Positions 1-13,300 of a DNA stretch of 64,000 bases are shown piece after piece. The notes beneath the pieces are model-generated. The model saw nothing but the letters and a program-made list of their open reading frames with translations, was not told where the DNA came from and did no database searches. Source of the stretch: Siphonodentalium dalli (Eukaryota > Mollusca > Scaphopoda > Gadilida > Siphonodentaliidae). Made by a program: the position numbers and the translations under genes. The stretch lies in contig CP136061.1 in assembly GCA_032622095.1 (NCBI GenBank), positions 47,125,797 through 47,189,796 of the forward strand. The letters run 5' to 3'. How positions within the stretch are numbered: the stretch's first letter is position 1; each line of letters starts with the position of its first letter.

Positions 1-1218
1 GCAATCGGTGCACCAGCTTAATTTCACAGGCTGGTGGGGTAGTTATTTATTGTATTATGTAACCTGAGAGTGGTGAAACCATTAGAGCTTCAAGAGATCA
101 ATTCATTGCCCATTGTTTATACAAACTATTATAGAAGGGATGAGACGATGTACTATTAGTATATATAAACAATAACGAATAAGCCACTTTATAAATTGAT
201 TATGTTTAATCTCGGTCTCCCGTGTTTTCCCAACTCTTACAACATGCCAAAAACGACATATTCCTTCACCCCCACCACCCAATCCCAGTTTAATCTAACC
301 AACTCAGAGTAAATCAATTATTTTGTTGTATGTTGATTTCGTGGTAGGGCCAGACCACGAAATCAACGATTTAAAAGGATTTTACAGTAGTTTCTTTTTT
401 CCGATACACGCCAGAATACTGCCAGTGCTAGTTACTTGCTTTGATTTTGTCTCTTGCTGATATATAGAGGCGCACTAGCACTTGTTTGGTTTTGGTTAGG
501 TATTATTGAATAAGAGGGTTTGGTATAAAAATACCATGAGAGCCAAGGGTTCAACACAGGCTCAAGTATACTATCCTTGTGCAAAAATGTTTGAACCAAT
601 ATGAGCGTGGTTCTATATTTATTGCCATAATCTATAATGTACATGATGTCAACGATCCCATCTGAGTGATGCACAGATAATTACCCGATATTTTGTCAAG
701 ATTTTAATCACAATAAAGGTAGTTATAGCTTCAATGGCTGTTACTGTTATTGATCAAACTTATCCTGCACAAAGTTGTGGAATAAATAGAGAACACAACT
801 TGCATCATAATGTAGAATTTTTCATCGAACTCATTGGGGACGGTGCATAATCACATTTCACTCTCATTCTCCACTTTTGTAAAATATGTCGTTGCCCCGT
901 CCGCTGCTCATTCGATAAAAGATTCTCGTTTAAGATGCATGTTGTGTTCTGTCTATTTATTACATATCTAAAGCATCAATGAAAGTGATATTATTCAAAG
1001 CTCTTCCAATCAAAAATAAATGTTTTGCAATTATTTTGATAAATTATCATCTGAAATTCTATAATATCCCATTTAGCAACTAAATTTGTCATATATCTGC
1101 AGGTAGAATCAGAATTTTGCTTGAGCGTTTTTGTCAAAAATATTGCACAGGCTGGAATCAATGCTTTTACTGAGAAACATACACTGGTATGTAACAAGAA
1201 TTCTTTTTCTATTTGTAG
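1..1218. other. Intron left of the first visible exon
   Basis: No exon of the receptor and no other gene could be recognised here. The sequence is AT-rich and unique-looking, with short open frames that lack family features. The preceding exon of the gene must lie to the left of position 1 or be too short to see. Confidence 0.5.
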
Positions 1219-1395
1219 AATATGCACACATCATTCCTGCGAACAGTACCGCCATACTACCACCAGGCGGATATCTGGGTCGATATCATACGAGAGTATG
1301 ACTGGAGGAAGGTCGTTTTTATACACAGCATGGACGAAGAAGGGAGAGAAATCCTGTATCGATTCCAAACGCTCGCTGATAAACATAATATAGAG
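1219..1395 (+). CDS. Grin1: GluN1 exon: amino-terminal domain ([11 protein letters not shown])
   Basis: 59 codons, phase 0 at both ends. The acceptor follows a T-rich tract ending tag at 1218; the donor is gag|gta. It encodes [18 protein letters not shown], then [20 protein letters not shown], the family's conserved stretch between the two lobes of the LIVBP-like fold. The two residues at the start (N M) come from the exon edge and not from an initiation codon. This is the first exon I can find; the preceding exon must end in phase 0 upstream of the window. Confidence 0.93.
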
Positions 1396-4300
1396 GTATA
1401 GCTTTATTTTGATAATTTGAATTTTTTTTTAAGTCTCTGTGCAGGGTAGTGTCAGTAAATTCACCCTCTGGGATCTCATTCTGCAAATTCCGGTTGTTTT
1501 AAAATTTGATATGTGGACTACTACATGAAAATACAGGTCATGTTCAAATATGGCTGAGTTATGTCCCTTGTTGACTTAGAGCTTGCTGATTATTTTGGTA
1601 TCTAGATGATAACTTTAGTTTTAGTTATCTGACACATGACAATACAGGTCAAGTTCGAATATGGGTGTGGTCTGTCCATTTTTACCAGAGTAATGGTCCT
1701 TCTCGACTTAGTTTTACCCTTGTTTTGCAGATGGAGAAGGTTCTTAAATACCAGCCTGAAGAGGAGGAAGAGTTAGAAGCTATACTAAGCAACATCGACC
1801 AATGTCAGACCAGGGTCGTCCTTCTATCTGCAAAGTACGTTTTCTAATGATCAGATAATTACTTTTACACAAAATACTTTGGCTGGAGGCGTCAGATTAC
1901 TTTGTTTTCAGATTTATCAGATTTGGACCAGGAACCAGTCTATGCAACAAGAGACATTGAGTGTGCTCAAATAAACAGAAACGAGATGCGCAGAAACAAT
2001 GACAGACAACAGCTAGATAGATATTTTCATTCTCTAAGCAATTACAGTAATGCCCTAAATAATCGTCTCCTTAACCACAGCAGAATTAGGGGTAACTTTT
2101 CAGGATTTAGTTGGAAATATGGCTTGTTGCCATTCATCGGAAAGCTCTCACTGAGAATTATGGGTAACTTTTCAGGATTTAGTTGGAAATATAGCTTGTT
2201 GCCATTCCATGGCAGCATGGCAGCCATATTTCCGTCTAAATCCTGAAAAGTTTCTCATAATTCTGCTGTGGTTAAGGAGTCGATTATTTAGGGCATTACT
2301 GTATATCAACTTTGAGAAGACAATCGGTTATTAAAATGTGCTGTTACTTCCATGAAGTACTAGAAACTTAAACAGTGGTTGTCAAATTCATTTGACTGGT
2401 TCTTGCCCCAATCAAACCAGCTGCCTAATTCATAGTAACCTGATCCTTTCTGCAATACTTTGGACCCTTGCTATTATTGCGTCTCAGAATTGCACACATC
2501 CGGGGATCGGTTTTCACTTTATATTGAAGGTACTTTCTAGGGTAATTGTCAACAAGGAAATTGACTGATTAAATGATGCTCAAATTAGAGTTTTAGGGGC
2601 CTAAAACCAGCATTTTATTTGAACATCAATTCCCGGATAAGTACATTTTTAAAGATGGATTATCTCTTTAAATAACAAATTTTAAAAAGTTGCGTGGGTA
2701 TAAAATAATAGATATGAACTGAAGACCCCTGTCCGGAAAAGCTTCTATCAATTAATATTGATTTTATTTCGAATATTAAATCGGGACCGTTCATGTTACT
2801 ATTTTTAGAACCGACCATTCGCATGATACCATATTGCGATATAGAGCACTGGGCTGTTCCTACGGCTATGCAACGAAAGTCAAATGTCACAAATTGGTTG
2901 TTTGTATTGTTCTGTTCTACATATATAAGCGCTATTAAGTATAATTAACGTTTATTTGTGACAAAATTGTTGAATAAATTTCTGGTCTCTGTAAACATGT
3001 AGTAACCACTATTGTTCGTTAGCTGAACAAACACACCTATTTAGACCATAAAATATTAGAAATAAAATTAATATTAATCGATAGAAGCATTTCCGGACAG
3101 GAGTCTTCGATTCAAATCAAATATTTTATACCCCGGTAACAATATAATACATGTTTACAAAGAGATAATCCACCTTTAAGACAAACTATATGTTTTATCA
3201 GCATAGGACACATCAAAGTTATAGAGGATGTTTTGATAAAGTAGTTGTCGGCCATTTTTTATATTTTAACTGGGAATTAGTTAAATTTGTGAATTTATAT
3301 CTGTAAAGTTTGATGGCAAATTTCATTCTAAAGGTATATATACATAATTCAACTATAAAACTAACAATGTTATTTCTATATTATTATTTATATGTGAAGA
3401 TTCTAACATGGTAATTAATTTCATACGTATAAGCATTTTGAAATATTTTTCAGCATGGCAGATGCTGAGCGAATATATTCAATGGCCGAAAAACTCAAGA
3501 TAACGGGAAACTCATATGTCTGGATTGTATCTGAGAGGGCTCTCGATGGACATAATATACCAGAAGGTCAGATTAAGTTTCATTATCGAAACATGTTTGC
3601 CACATTCATTTGCTGTACACAATGCAGTGAACTGCTGTCACAAACGCACACAATTATCATGCAAATTTAGTTTGTGGCAAATGTGCTTCGAATTTAGTTT
3701 TTAACATAATTTGGATAGCATAATTTTGTCGTAAAAATTCTGCAAACTATTATTATGTCATAATTAACGTTCAGCTCATTTCTCTGCAAGCTATCATGAA
3801 CATCATCAGCATTACAAAAGTTTGCTGCAACTTTGCAGTTGGAAAATTGCCAGTAGTTGCAGCGACATTTTCTGATTGGTGCATACTGATTGCAATTATT
3901 GTTAGAACTGATTGAGAACATAAAACAAGTCAAAGGAGTTCGGACTTAGGGCCCTGCGATTGGTTTCGATTGCTATTCAAAATTGTTCGTCGTATTCATT
4001 TCAAAATCTGCTGTCCTGATTCAATTTGTATCAAATCTTTGCCATCAGGTGGATACACATGCTGTCAATGTACAAACATTCGGTTTTGTGCAAAGAAACT
4101 TTGGATACTAATGAACAATTACACATAACGGTTTATAAATAGACCACCCCATTTCTGTGTGAATGAAATATGTTCACCGGGACTGCAGTGTTTAAGTAAT
4201 TGTATGTCACATATATGGGAATTACTTGTGCATCTAACTGTATATGGCAGATTTCAGTATACATTAGAGACCTTTCACAAAATCACTATTATGATTATGG

Positions 4301-7300
4301 ATAGGATATATATTGTCCTAGTAAGGTGGAAACCATCACAACTTACATACGACGGTTAATTGGTGACACGGAATATGCCACACTATATTCAGTTGCACAT
4401 TATATTTCATGGAAAAGGAAATGTGTGTCTATTTTAGATCCCATGTTCTTATCCGTGTGTTATGCACCACACGCATAAAGGTAGAGCGTCCCCAAGCAGG
4501 ACCGGTGGCACATGCTTGACACATCTGCACATAATTAAACTGAGTGGGTATATTTCGTCTCGCATAAGTACCCGCGTATCTGTAATCGTATTCATGATTT
4601 TGCGAAAGGTCTCTATTGATAATGAGGTTTTCGACTCATTACGGTGACCAATTTGACTGTTTCTCCAAACTATTCCTTGCATTCACTCGTGTTTGCTTGA
4701 TACAATGAATTGATTCAAGATTTGATGTGATTTAAAATCTTCTGCATGATTTTATTCGAAATGAAAACACCAAATTCGCAAGTCCATATTAGGACTTAAA
4801 GGTACTCAATCCGATAAAACTCCTATCAATTACTATGTCAATGGCTTCGGGGGTCAAACATATTTGATTCGAGTCGAGGAAGTCACCCATCAAAGCTCAG
4901 ATTTGTTAGATATCGATTTTAGAAATCTATTATTTGGCCCAGAACTCAGTCAAAATTGCGTTAAAATTACCACTTGATTTTAGAGTTATCCATCCTTGTC
5001 TGTTTGAATAGATTTGGAGTTCACATCCAGAGCAGATTACGGCAGTTGTTAGTACTCATCTCGAGTTAACAACAAATTTCAAAAATCAATATCTAATAAC
5101 TCTGAGCTTTGTTTGATGGGTTCCTCGACTCAAATCAAATATGTTTTACCCCCAAAGCCAAAGAAATAGTAATATAGGACCCTCTGATCGGATTGTTGTT
5201 GTTGGAATCTGTTGAAAATTTGTTGTTGTAAATGGTGAATTTATTTTTGTGTTGATACTAAAAATGATCTCATTCGAGACATGAGACTGATGTTTATTTT
5301 CTTTAGTGGTGAGCCACATTTGTCTCTTGTCACTCTTTGTATCTTAACCCTTTGCGAGTAGAATGACACATATGTCGCCCTACGGTTCGCGAGTGGAACG
5401 ACATATATGTCTTTTCAGGAAGTGTCATTTTTATGTAGACATAACTTCAATTGATCTTCTGATTTATAAATGATTTGTATAGGAGATATTTTTATTAATA
5501 TAATGTCCCAATGTATAAGTGCAATAGATTATGATAGCACACGTAAACAGAAAATACACATAAATTAAAAACAAATTATTGGACCTTTTGACCCTAATTT
5601 GTTCATAATTATTGCTATGACGTTGACGTTAAACTCACACATGACGTCATGTAATGACGTTATATATACTCTCCAAAGGGTTAAAGAATAAAATGAAGAA
5701 AAAAATAATATTTAACTAATGAACTGCCAGACACCTGACAAACTTCTTGGATCTGATACCAGAAAGACAATCTAGCTATCATTTGTTAAATCAATAATCT
5801 TTGACTAGACATTAACCCTTTACCCAACAAACCGGCCAAAACCGGCCAAATAAAGCTTCAACAGCCTAAAATATCTTCGGTCTGTCTCAATAGAACCATA
5901 CAAATATGGATATCATTGGAACCGGCTCCTTGACCACATTGTGATAGCTACAGTTAGCCCTGTGCCAATGCATTCTCTTATATATGCGAGTCGACCATAG
6001 GTCGCCTCGCATATATAAGAGAATGCATTGGCCTAAAAAAAATATTTTTTAACACTTTTTACCATTTTTTCTTACATTCTTTAACAATTTTATAATTTTT
6101 AATGTGTTAAGCCAATGCATTCTCTTATATATGCGAGGCGACCTATGGTCGACTCGCATATATAAGAGAATGCATTGGCACAGGGCCGTTCTGTTGGGTA
6201 AAGGGTTAAAGGACTAGTTTCTCCTTTGTGGTGAGCATCCTGTTTATTTTTAGGTTTTATTGGAGCATCTCTGCAAAATATGGATGAGATGGAGCACATG
6301 CATGACAGCGTTACTATCATTGGTCAGGGCTTCGTACAGCTTCTAGCTGCCGAGAATATAACGGAAGCTCTGAAGGAGTGTGAAAACTATAGGAACCCAT
6401 GGAGCAGTGGTTCCAGAGTGTACAGGTAACAAATTATAGGAACCCATGTAGCAGTGGTTCTAGAGTGTACAGGTAACAAAATTATAAAAACCCATGTAGC
6501 AGTGGTTCCAGGGTGTACAGGTAACAAAACCTTACATGACGGCAGCTGTACTGGTGCAGCATTAAAGATCATGTGCCAGTGCATTCTCTTATATATGTGA
6601 GTCTTCCATAGAGAGCCTCGCATATATATAAGAGAATGCACTAGCTGGCTTATAAGGTAAAGTCAAGATAAACATTCTTAGGTCAATGTATTCTATTATA
6701 TTTGCAAGGCTCATTTGGGAGGCTTGCATATATAAAAGAATGCATTGGCACAGGGTTTTTCGCAAAATTTCAGGAAGCTCCAGTCACGGAAGTTTTAATA
6801 TTTACACTCCAAAATTCATTTGTATTGTAGAACCTGAATGGAGAACGTTGATTGGTTGAAATCATGTCATGTGACGGTTTCATATTTTATGAAAGCAACT
6901 TGCAATGCGATACCAGAATTTCATTCAAAATGGGTGCTAAATGCTCTTTTACTTTGCAAGTTGAGTAACCATAAGAAATGGATGCTGATTTTGTTGCATT
7001 CAATAGAGTATGGATGCAAGTTGGTCTAATATTTTTACGAATGGAGGCATATTTCACATCCCACACAAAGATCAGACCAACTTACATTCATACACCATGG
7101 AATGAAAGCTAATCGACATCCATTTCTTGAGAAAGAAATTATGGCTTACAACCTATCCTTCGTATAATTTCCCCACATATTAAACCTGGTTTATCAATGT
7201 ATGTATGACATGAGAAAGGGGAGGATGTCTGCTGAGCATATTAAAGAAGATGCTTAATATGATAATGACCAAGGTTCTAATTTATCGCAGACAAACTGCT

Positions 7301-10300
7301 ATTTGTTCTCATATGACATAAATTTTGAAGAGGATGCTGTATCCTGGAGCGGTTTTATGGAATTTAAAAAAGAGTTTTAGAAAAAAGCCAATTTTATTTT
7401 ATGCCAAAAGTAGAATTTAGACATTTTCAGAATTTGACTCCTAATGAGTTGAAAAGATGCCAATTATGTTTCGATAGAATCATCAGTTGAAGATTGCTGA
7501 CTCTGTGCTATAATGAGCGTATGTCACATTACAGCTCTTTACAAATTAATATTCATTCCTTAAAGACATATTATGGACTTGTTCTGGTGTGTGAAACTGA
7601 TAAGTTAGTACTCAGGCATTATGCCAAGCTGGGGAATGTAGCATTCTACTAATCGCCGAAAATGTCAAACAAATTGACCATACCACTCCATAGAAAACAT
7701 TGTCTGAACTACGCCCAATTGTAAATATTTACATCTCAATTCGGGATGCAACTATCGACGACCAACACACACAAATGATTTCTCCATCGAGAGTCATTGC
7801 ATTTAATTAATATATCAGAATAACGGTGTGTGTTGTCAATTTGGATTAATATTCGTAAAAATAACTACTTTGAGCAAGATTATTCTCCATTTCTATTTAA
7901 TCACCAACCGGAGTATTTCACATCACTTTAACAAACCACAATCTTACGACATGTTTGCTTATCTCAGTACCTCATTGGAAGCAATAAAGCATAGGAGTTA
8001 CTTCCCTTATACTGTCCTCGCAAACATTACTTGCTTTGTGTTAATAACTATACAAATAACCGTCAGTGGTTCATTGGCTTTGCTACTTTTGACAGATTTT
8101 TGTATCAACCCATATACCCTGTGCCAATGCATTCTCTTATATATGCGAGTCGACCATAGGTCGCCTCGCATATATAAGAGAATGCATTGGCCTAACAATT
8201 TTTCATCATTTGTTATTATTTTTTACAATTTTTTACAATTTTAATATTGTTTTCTTATATTCTTTAACAGACTTATTTTGTAGGTTTAGTGCCAGGGAAT
8301 CTTACGTTTTTCATGGGCATCAAAATTATTACTATGAATACTTGGTGATAGTTTTGAGTTATAACATGCCCCTAAGGTTTTAACCAGTTTGTTTTTAAAT
8401 TTGCTATAGCATGCTTAAGCATACCCAAACAAATTTCAACCGAAAAAAGAAAAAAAAATATAAAAAAAAAAAAATAATTTTTTTTAGGGCCGATTTTACA
8501 GAATGTAAATTAGGGCCGATGAGATCTGCCCCTGGCACTGAAAGGGTTAAACCTGGTTTATCAATGTATGTATGACATGAGAAAGGGGAGGATGTCTGCT
8601 GATACGATCTTCACAATGTCTTTAATTTTTCTATACTAAATCGATTCTCCCACCAAGTTAAAAAAGTGAACATTGGAATGGTCTATTATTGATCTGGAGG
8701 GATGTACAGGTAATATGAGCAGACGACAGGTATTACAAGTACAGAAGCCCTGTTTTTTGGAGGGAAATGTTCAGATAATAAGTTCAACGAATGATGTTCA
8801 ACAAACATTTGTTGAACTTATTATCTGAACATTTCCTAAGGGATAACTACCCATGAATGAGTGTTTATGATAGTAAGGGTTAATATCATATTTAACTTTT
8901 TTTTTTTATGTAATTATTATTAGCGACCACAAGAAATACTGGACTCATTTGATTATCTGACTGTTTGATAGAGCATAGAGCAAAAATTGCAAGTGTATAT
9001 GAAAGGTTCATCCACTCTATACAGACAATCTTTCTGTCAATTTCAAAGATTGTATGTATATGTGTGACATGTATATAGAGTAAATAATGAATCAGGTCTG
9101 TCATTCAGAGAGAAGAAAGTAATTTTCAAACTCAGAGCACCAATTACATGTACAGTAATGCTCTAAATAATCGACTCCTTAACCACAGCAGAATTATGGG
9201 TAACTTTTCAGGATTTAGTCGGAAATATGGCTTGTTGCCATTCATCGGAAAGCTCTCACTGAGAGCTTTCTGATGAATTCCAACTAGCCATATTTCTGAT
9301 TAAATCCTGAAAAGTTACCCATAATTCTGCTGTGGTTAAGGAGTCGATTATTTAAGGCATTACTGTAACTATTTCATACCTTAATTAACAGTTACATCCA
9401 AAGACAGCAGCTGGAGGATGGATTGACTGGAATCGTCGGATTCAATGATAAGGGAGACAGAACAAACGCTGTGTATGATATAAAAAATGTGCAGAGAGAG
9501 GGAGAAAAGATGACGCTAAGGTCTATTGCCATTTATGGAAGTAAACGAGTAAGTTGAAATACACGTTTATCACATGATCCAACCATTATTCCATTCATCA
9601 AACCGATTCCACAATAATGATATGCAACGGTCATTGCTTAACAGGAAACAGTGCCAGTTGTAGCCAAATGTATTATTGTTGCACAAATGTGATTGAGAAT
9701 CAGGGGGCGAGGAATGAAGAAGAATCGATGTTTGTGACTGATATTGATTTAGTTTGAAAGTTTATTTCATTAAATTTACACCTTAACCCTTTACCCAACA
9801 GAACGGCCAAAAACGCCCAAATAAAGCTTCAACAGCCTAAAATATCTTCGGTCTGTCTCAATAACACCATACAAATATGGAACCGGTTCATTGACCACAT
9901 TGTGATGGTTACAGTTATGCCCTGTGCCAATGCATTCTCTTATATATGCGAGTCGACCATAGGTCGCCTCGCATATATAAGAGAATGCATTGGCCTAAAC
10001 AAATTCTTTTTTTAACACTTTTGACCATTTTTTCTTACATTCTTAAACAATTTTAGAATTTTTTCTTACATTTTTTTAAAATTTTATAATATTTTTCTAC
10101 ATTCTTTGACAATTTTAGAATTTTTAATATGTGTTAAGCCAATTCATTCTCTTATATATGCGAGGCGACCTATGGTCGACTCACATATATAAGAGAATGC
10201 ATTGGCACAGGGCCGTTCTGTTGGGTAAAGGGTTAATACATGTTACAAATTTCATCTATATTATTATACGTATGTCTGAGCCTGATTGTTAAGTTCAACA

Positions 10301-13300
10301 CACAACCATTGCTGAACTTATTATCTGAACCTGTGCCAATGCATTCTCTTATATATGCGAGTCGACCATAGGTCGCCTCGCATATATAAGAGAATGCATT
10401 GGCTTAACACATTAAAAATTATAAAATTGTTAAAGAATGTAAGAAAAAATGGTAAAAAGTGTTAAAAAAAGATTTTTTTTAGGCCAATGCATTCTCTTAT
10501 ATATGCGAGGCGACCTATGGTCGACTTGCATATATAAGAGAATGCATTGGCACAGGGCCGTTCTGTTGGGGTAAAGGGTTAAATATGTCAAATAGTCTTA
10601 TTTATCTAGGGACTATTTCTTTGCTCAGGCAAACAATACATTATAGTTATGTGAAACATCACCACACATCTTATAGAAGCCGCTGTTAGTTCCAAGTCCC
10701 ATTTATTGATTTAAGTATGTTTTATGGAGATTTTGGGTCAAGTAATAAATAGAATATACAACTGGTCCCCAGTTTATAACAAAATTTACAAAACAAACTC
10801 GCCTAGTAAGTTAGGTTTGGACCTCGCCAAAGGCTACAATTAGGGACGAGTTGCAGATCCTTTATATACACGTATATGTATGCATTGTATTGAAGCAACT
10901 CTTAAGATCATTCAAGCAGGTGCCTTAGGTTATCCGGTGCTGTGATGGTTGTATACATCACCAGCATATTCGATCAATTTGCCTGCTTTGTACAAGGGAT
11001 GAGTTGATTGATTAATAAACACATACATGTGGGTATAATTTAGGTGTATTTTAATATACATAACAATCCATTTTGGCGATAGTCGCGTCATTCCCATGTC
11101 TTCGTGTTGTCAGACACATTTTTTTAATCTCTGAAAAATTGTGGTGGTAAATTTAAATTGTTTTTTTTTGCGCCGAAGGTTGTTCCACTTTGCACTTTCG
11201 CCTAGCTCATTTAGGGATGAAATGATTGATTAATAAACACACACACATAAAATGTTATTTTATTATAAGTAACAATCCATATCAGATATATTGGTGGTCT
11301 TTGCATTGTCATTCTCTCAACAATCGTCATCAGACACGGTGGGTATTTGCCGCATTACCCAAATTTCAATGTCTGAAAAATTGGGGTAGTAACTTGAATT
11401 GTTTTCTTGATCTGATGGTCATTCCACATTGAGTTTTCGCCGGGCTCATTTAGGGATGAAATGATTGATTGATAAATACACTGTAGTTTGTTATAAGTAA
11501 CAATTGATATCAGTTATATCGGTGGTCATCGCGTCATCATTCTTGCGTCATCGACGTACATGGTGCGTATACATGTACTTACCATTTTCCATTGTCTGAA
11601 AATTTGGGGTTGGTCTAAATGGGGATAAGGCCTTCGAAAATATTATTCAAAAAGTTGGGTGTGAGCCTAATAATGGGTATGAGTTAAAAACGTGGCACTA
11701 TACGGTATATATACTCACTAGTATATGCATACATGACTACATTAATTTCTAAATGTTGACAAGAGATATATTTACACAATTAATATGCCAGATATGTTGC
11801 ATTCAGGTTCATTTTATGACCAGCAGGAATAGATGTGAAAGTGATTACCGCTTATATCTCTATTTCCAGCAAGTATCAGAGAAGTTGACATTCCGGCGTG
11901 ATAAAATTGTGTGGCCTGGAGGTGCGACAGAAACGCCTCGAGGTTACAAAGTCAAAACAAATATCAAGGTAAGCAAAAATTTGGTTATGTAGTAGCTCAA
12001 TATTAAACTTAAAGACATGCAAGCTCGAAAATAGTGTGTCTGACATTTGTAGAATGAGGTCCCTAGAGGGTGAATTTAGTGATGCTATCCCGCATGGTGG
12101 GCTATAATCGCCAAATTCTCCCTCTGGGGACCTCATTCTGTATGACCTCATCTGCTATGCATTTTATCTTCTGCATATTAGGGGATATAGAAACTGTCAG
12201 AAGGGAAAAAATAACTAAATGTTAATTTGAAACTATAGATGCTTCCCAGAATATGAGGCCTGAGCAGAATGAGGTCCCCATTGGGTGAATTTGGTGATGC
12301 TAGCCCATATAACGTGAACCACTACATAAGGGCGCTTGGTGATGTCATGGTCATGTAATTGCTTCATCACTGTGTCACTGGTTATCATATTTTAACCAAT
12401 GATATTAACAATTTACTGAAATACAGCAACCTATACCCAGCAAGATATGTTCATCACAAGCTTATAACCCAATGAAGTCGAAAACAAAACCCAAAATACA
12501 GTTATACAGATGTTAAATCTAAGATGGCCACTGGGGTCACGTGACCGTGGGGTGGCCAATGTGGTTGTTCTTGGTCAACAGGTCAACTGTTATATATCCA
12601 TCACAATAAGACAAAGACATTTATGATAATCACATGTATTAAAATTTTAATGCATTGGTCATAAATATAATGTATGTCCTGGTATATGGGGTGTGGCCAC
12701 ATACAAATTGTATGGTAATCACCATGGTCATGTGACCTTTTCAAATATGGGTGTGTATATATAGCACATATATAGGCAGGGGGTATGGGTCCCTCCCTGT
12801 AAGATAGAGCCTGAAGCCACCATCGCACGCCGCCGCCGCCAGCCATATTGGCCAGATACCGCCGCCAGCTATATTATCTCTAACGCCAGCCACATGAAAA
12901 AATCTCCGTCGCCGGAATTGTAAAACGGCTGAGCCGTGTGCATGGGCTTATTTGTCAAGCACAAATGTACTGTGAATCGCAAAGAACTAAACCGCATTGC
13001 CTAATATTGGCATACTCGCATGGACACGGCACGGTTGTTATATTTTCAGAACACCGGGCCCCTTAATGTGGAATAGACTATCACAATGCATTCATTCATA
13101 TAACTTAATGGGCGCATTCATTCAGTATTGAAAGGGTTAAATTATAAATCGTTTATATCGACACGACTCAGTCTCAGACATCGCTGGCATTTGCCAATAT
13201 ATGCACATAACCTGTAGAAGAGAATAGAAAATAGTTTGAAATATTATATATCATTACTATCGGATTCATCATTCAATGATGCATGCATATATCGCAAGAT

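Noticed and set aside
1-1218. Upstream exons of the receptor
   Set aside because: No stretch matched the amino-terminal domain in any frame with suitable splice sites; they are taken to be outside the window.
2043-2246. 114-codon + strand frame and a matching - strand frame
   Set aside because: Both lie in the palindromic MITE; the mirrored reading is due to the palindrome.
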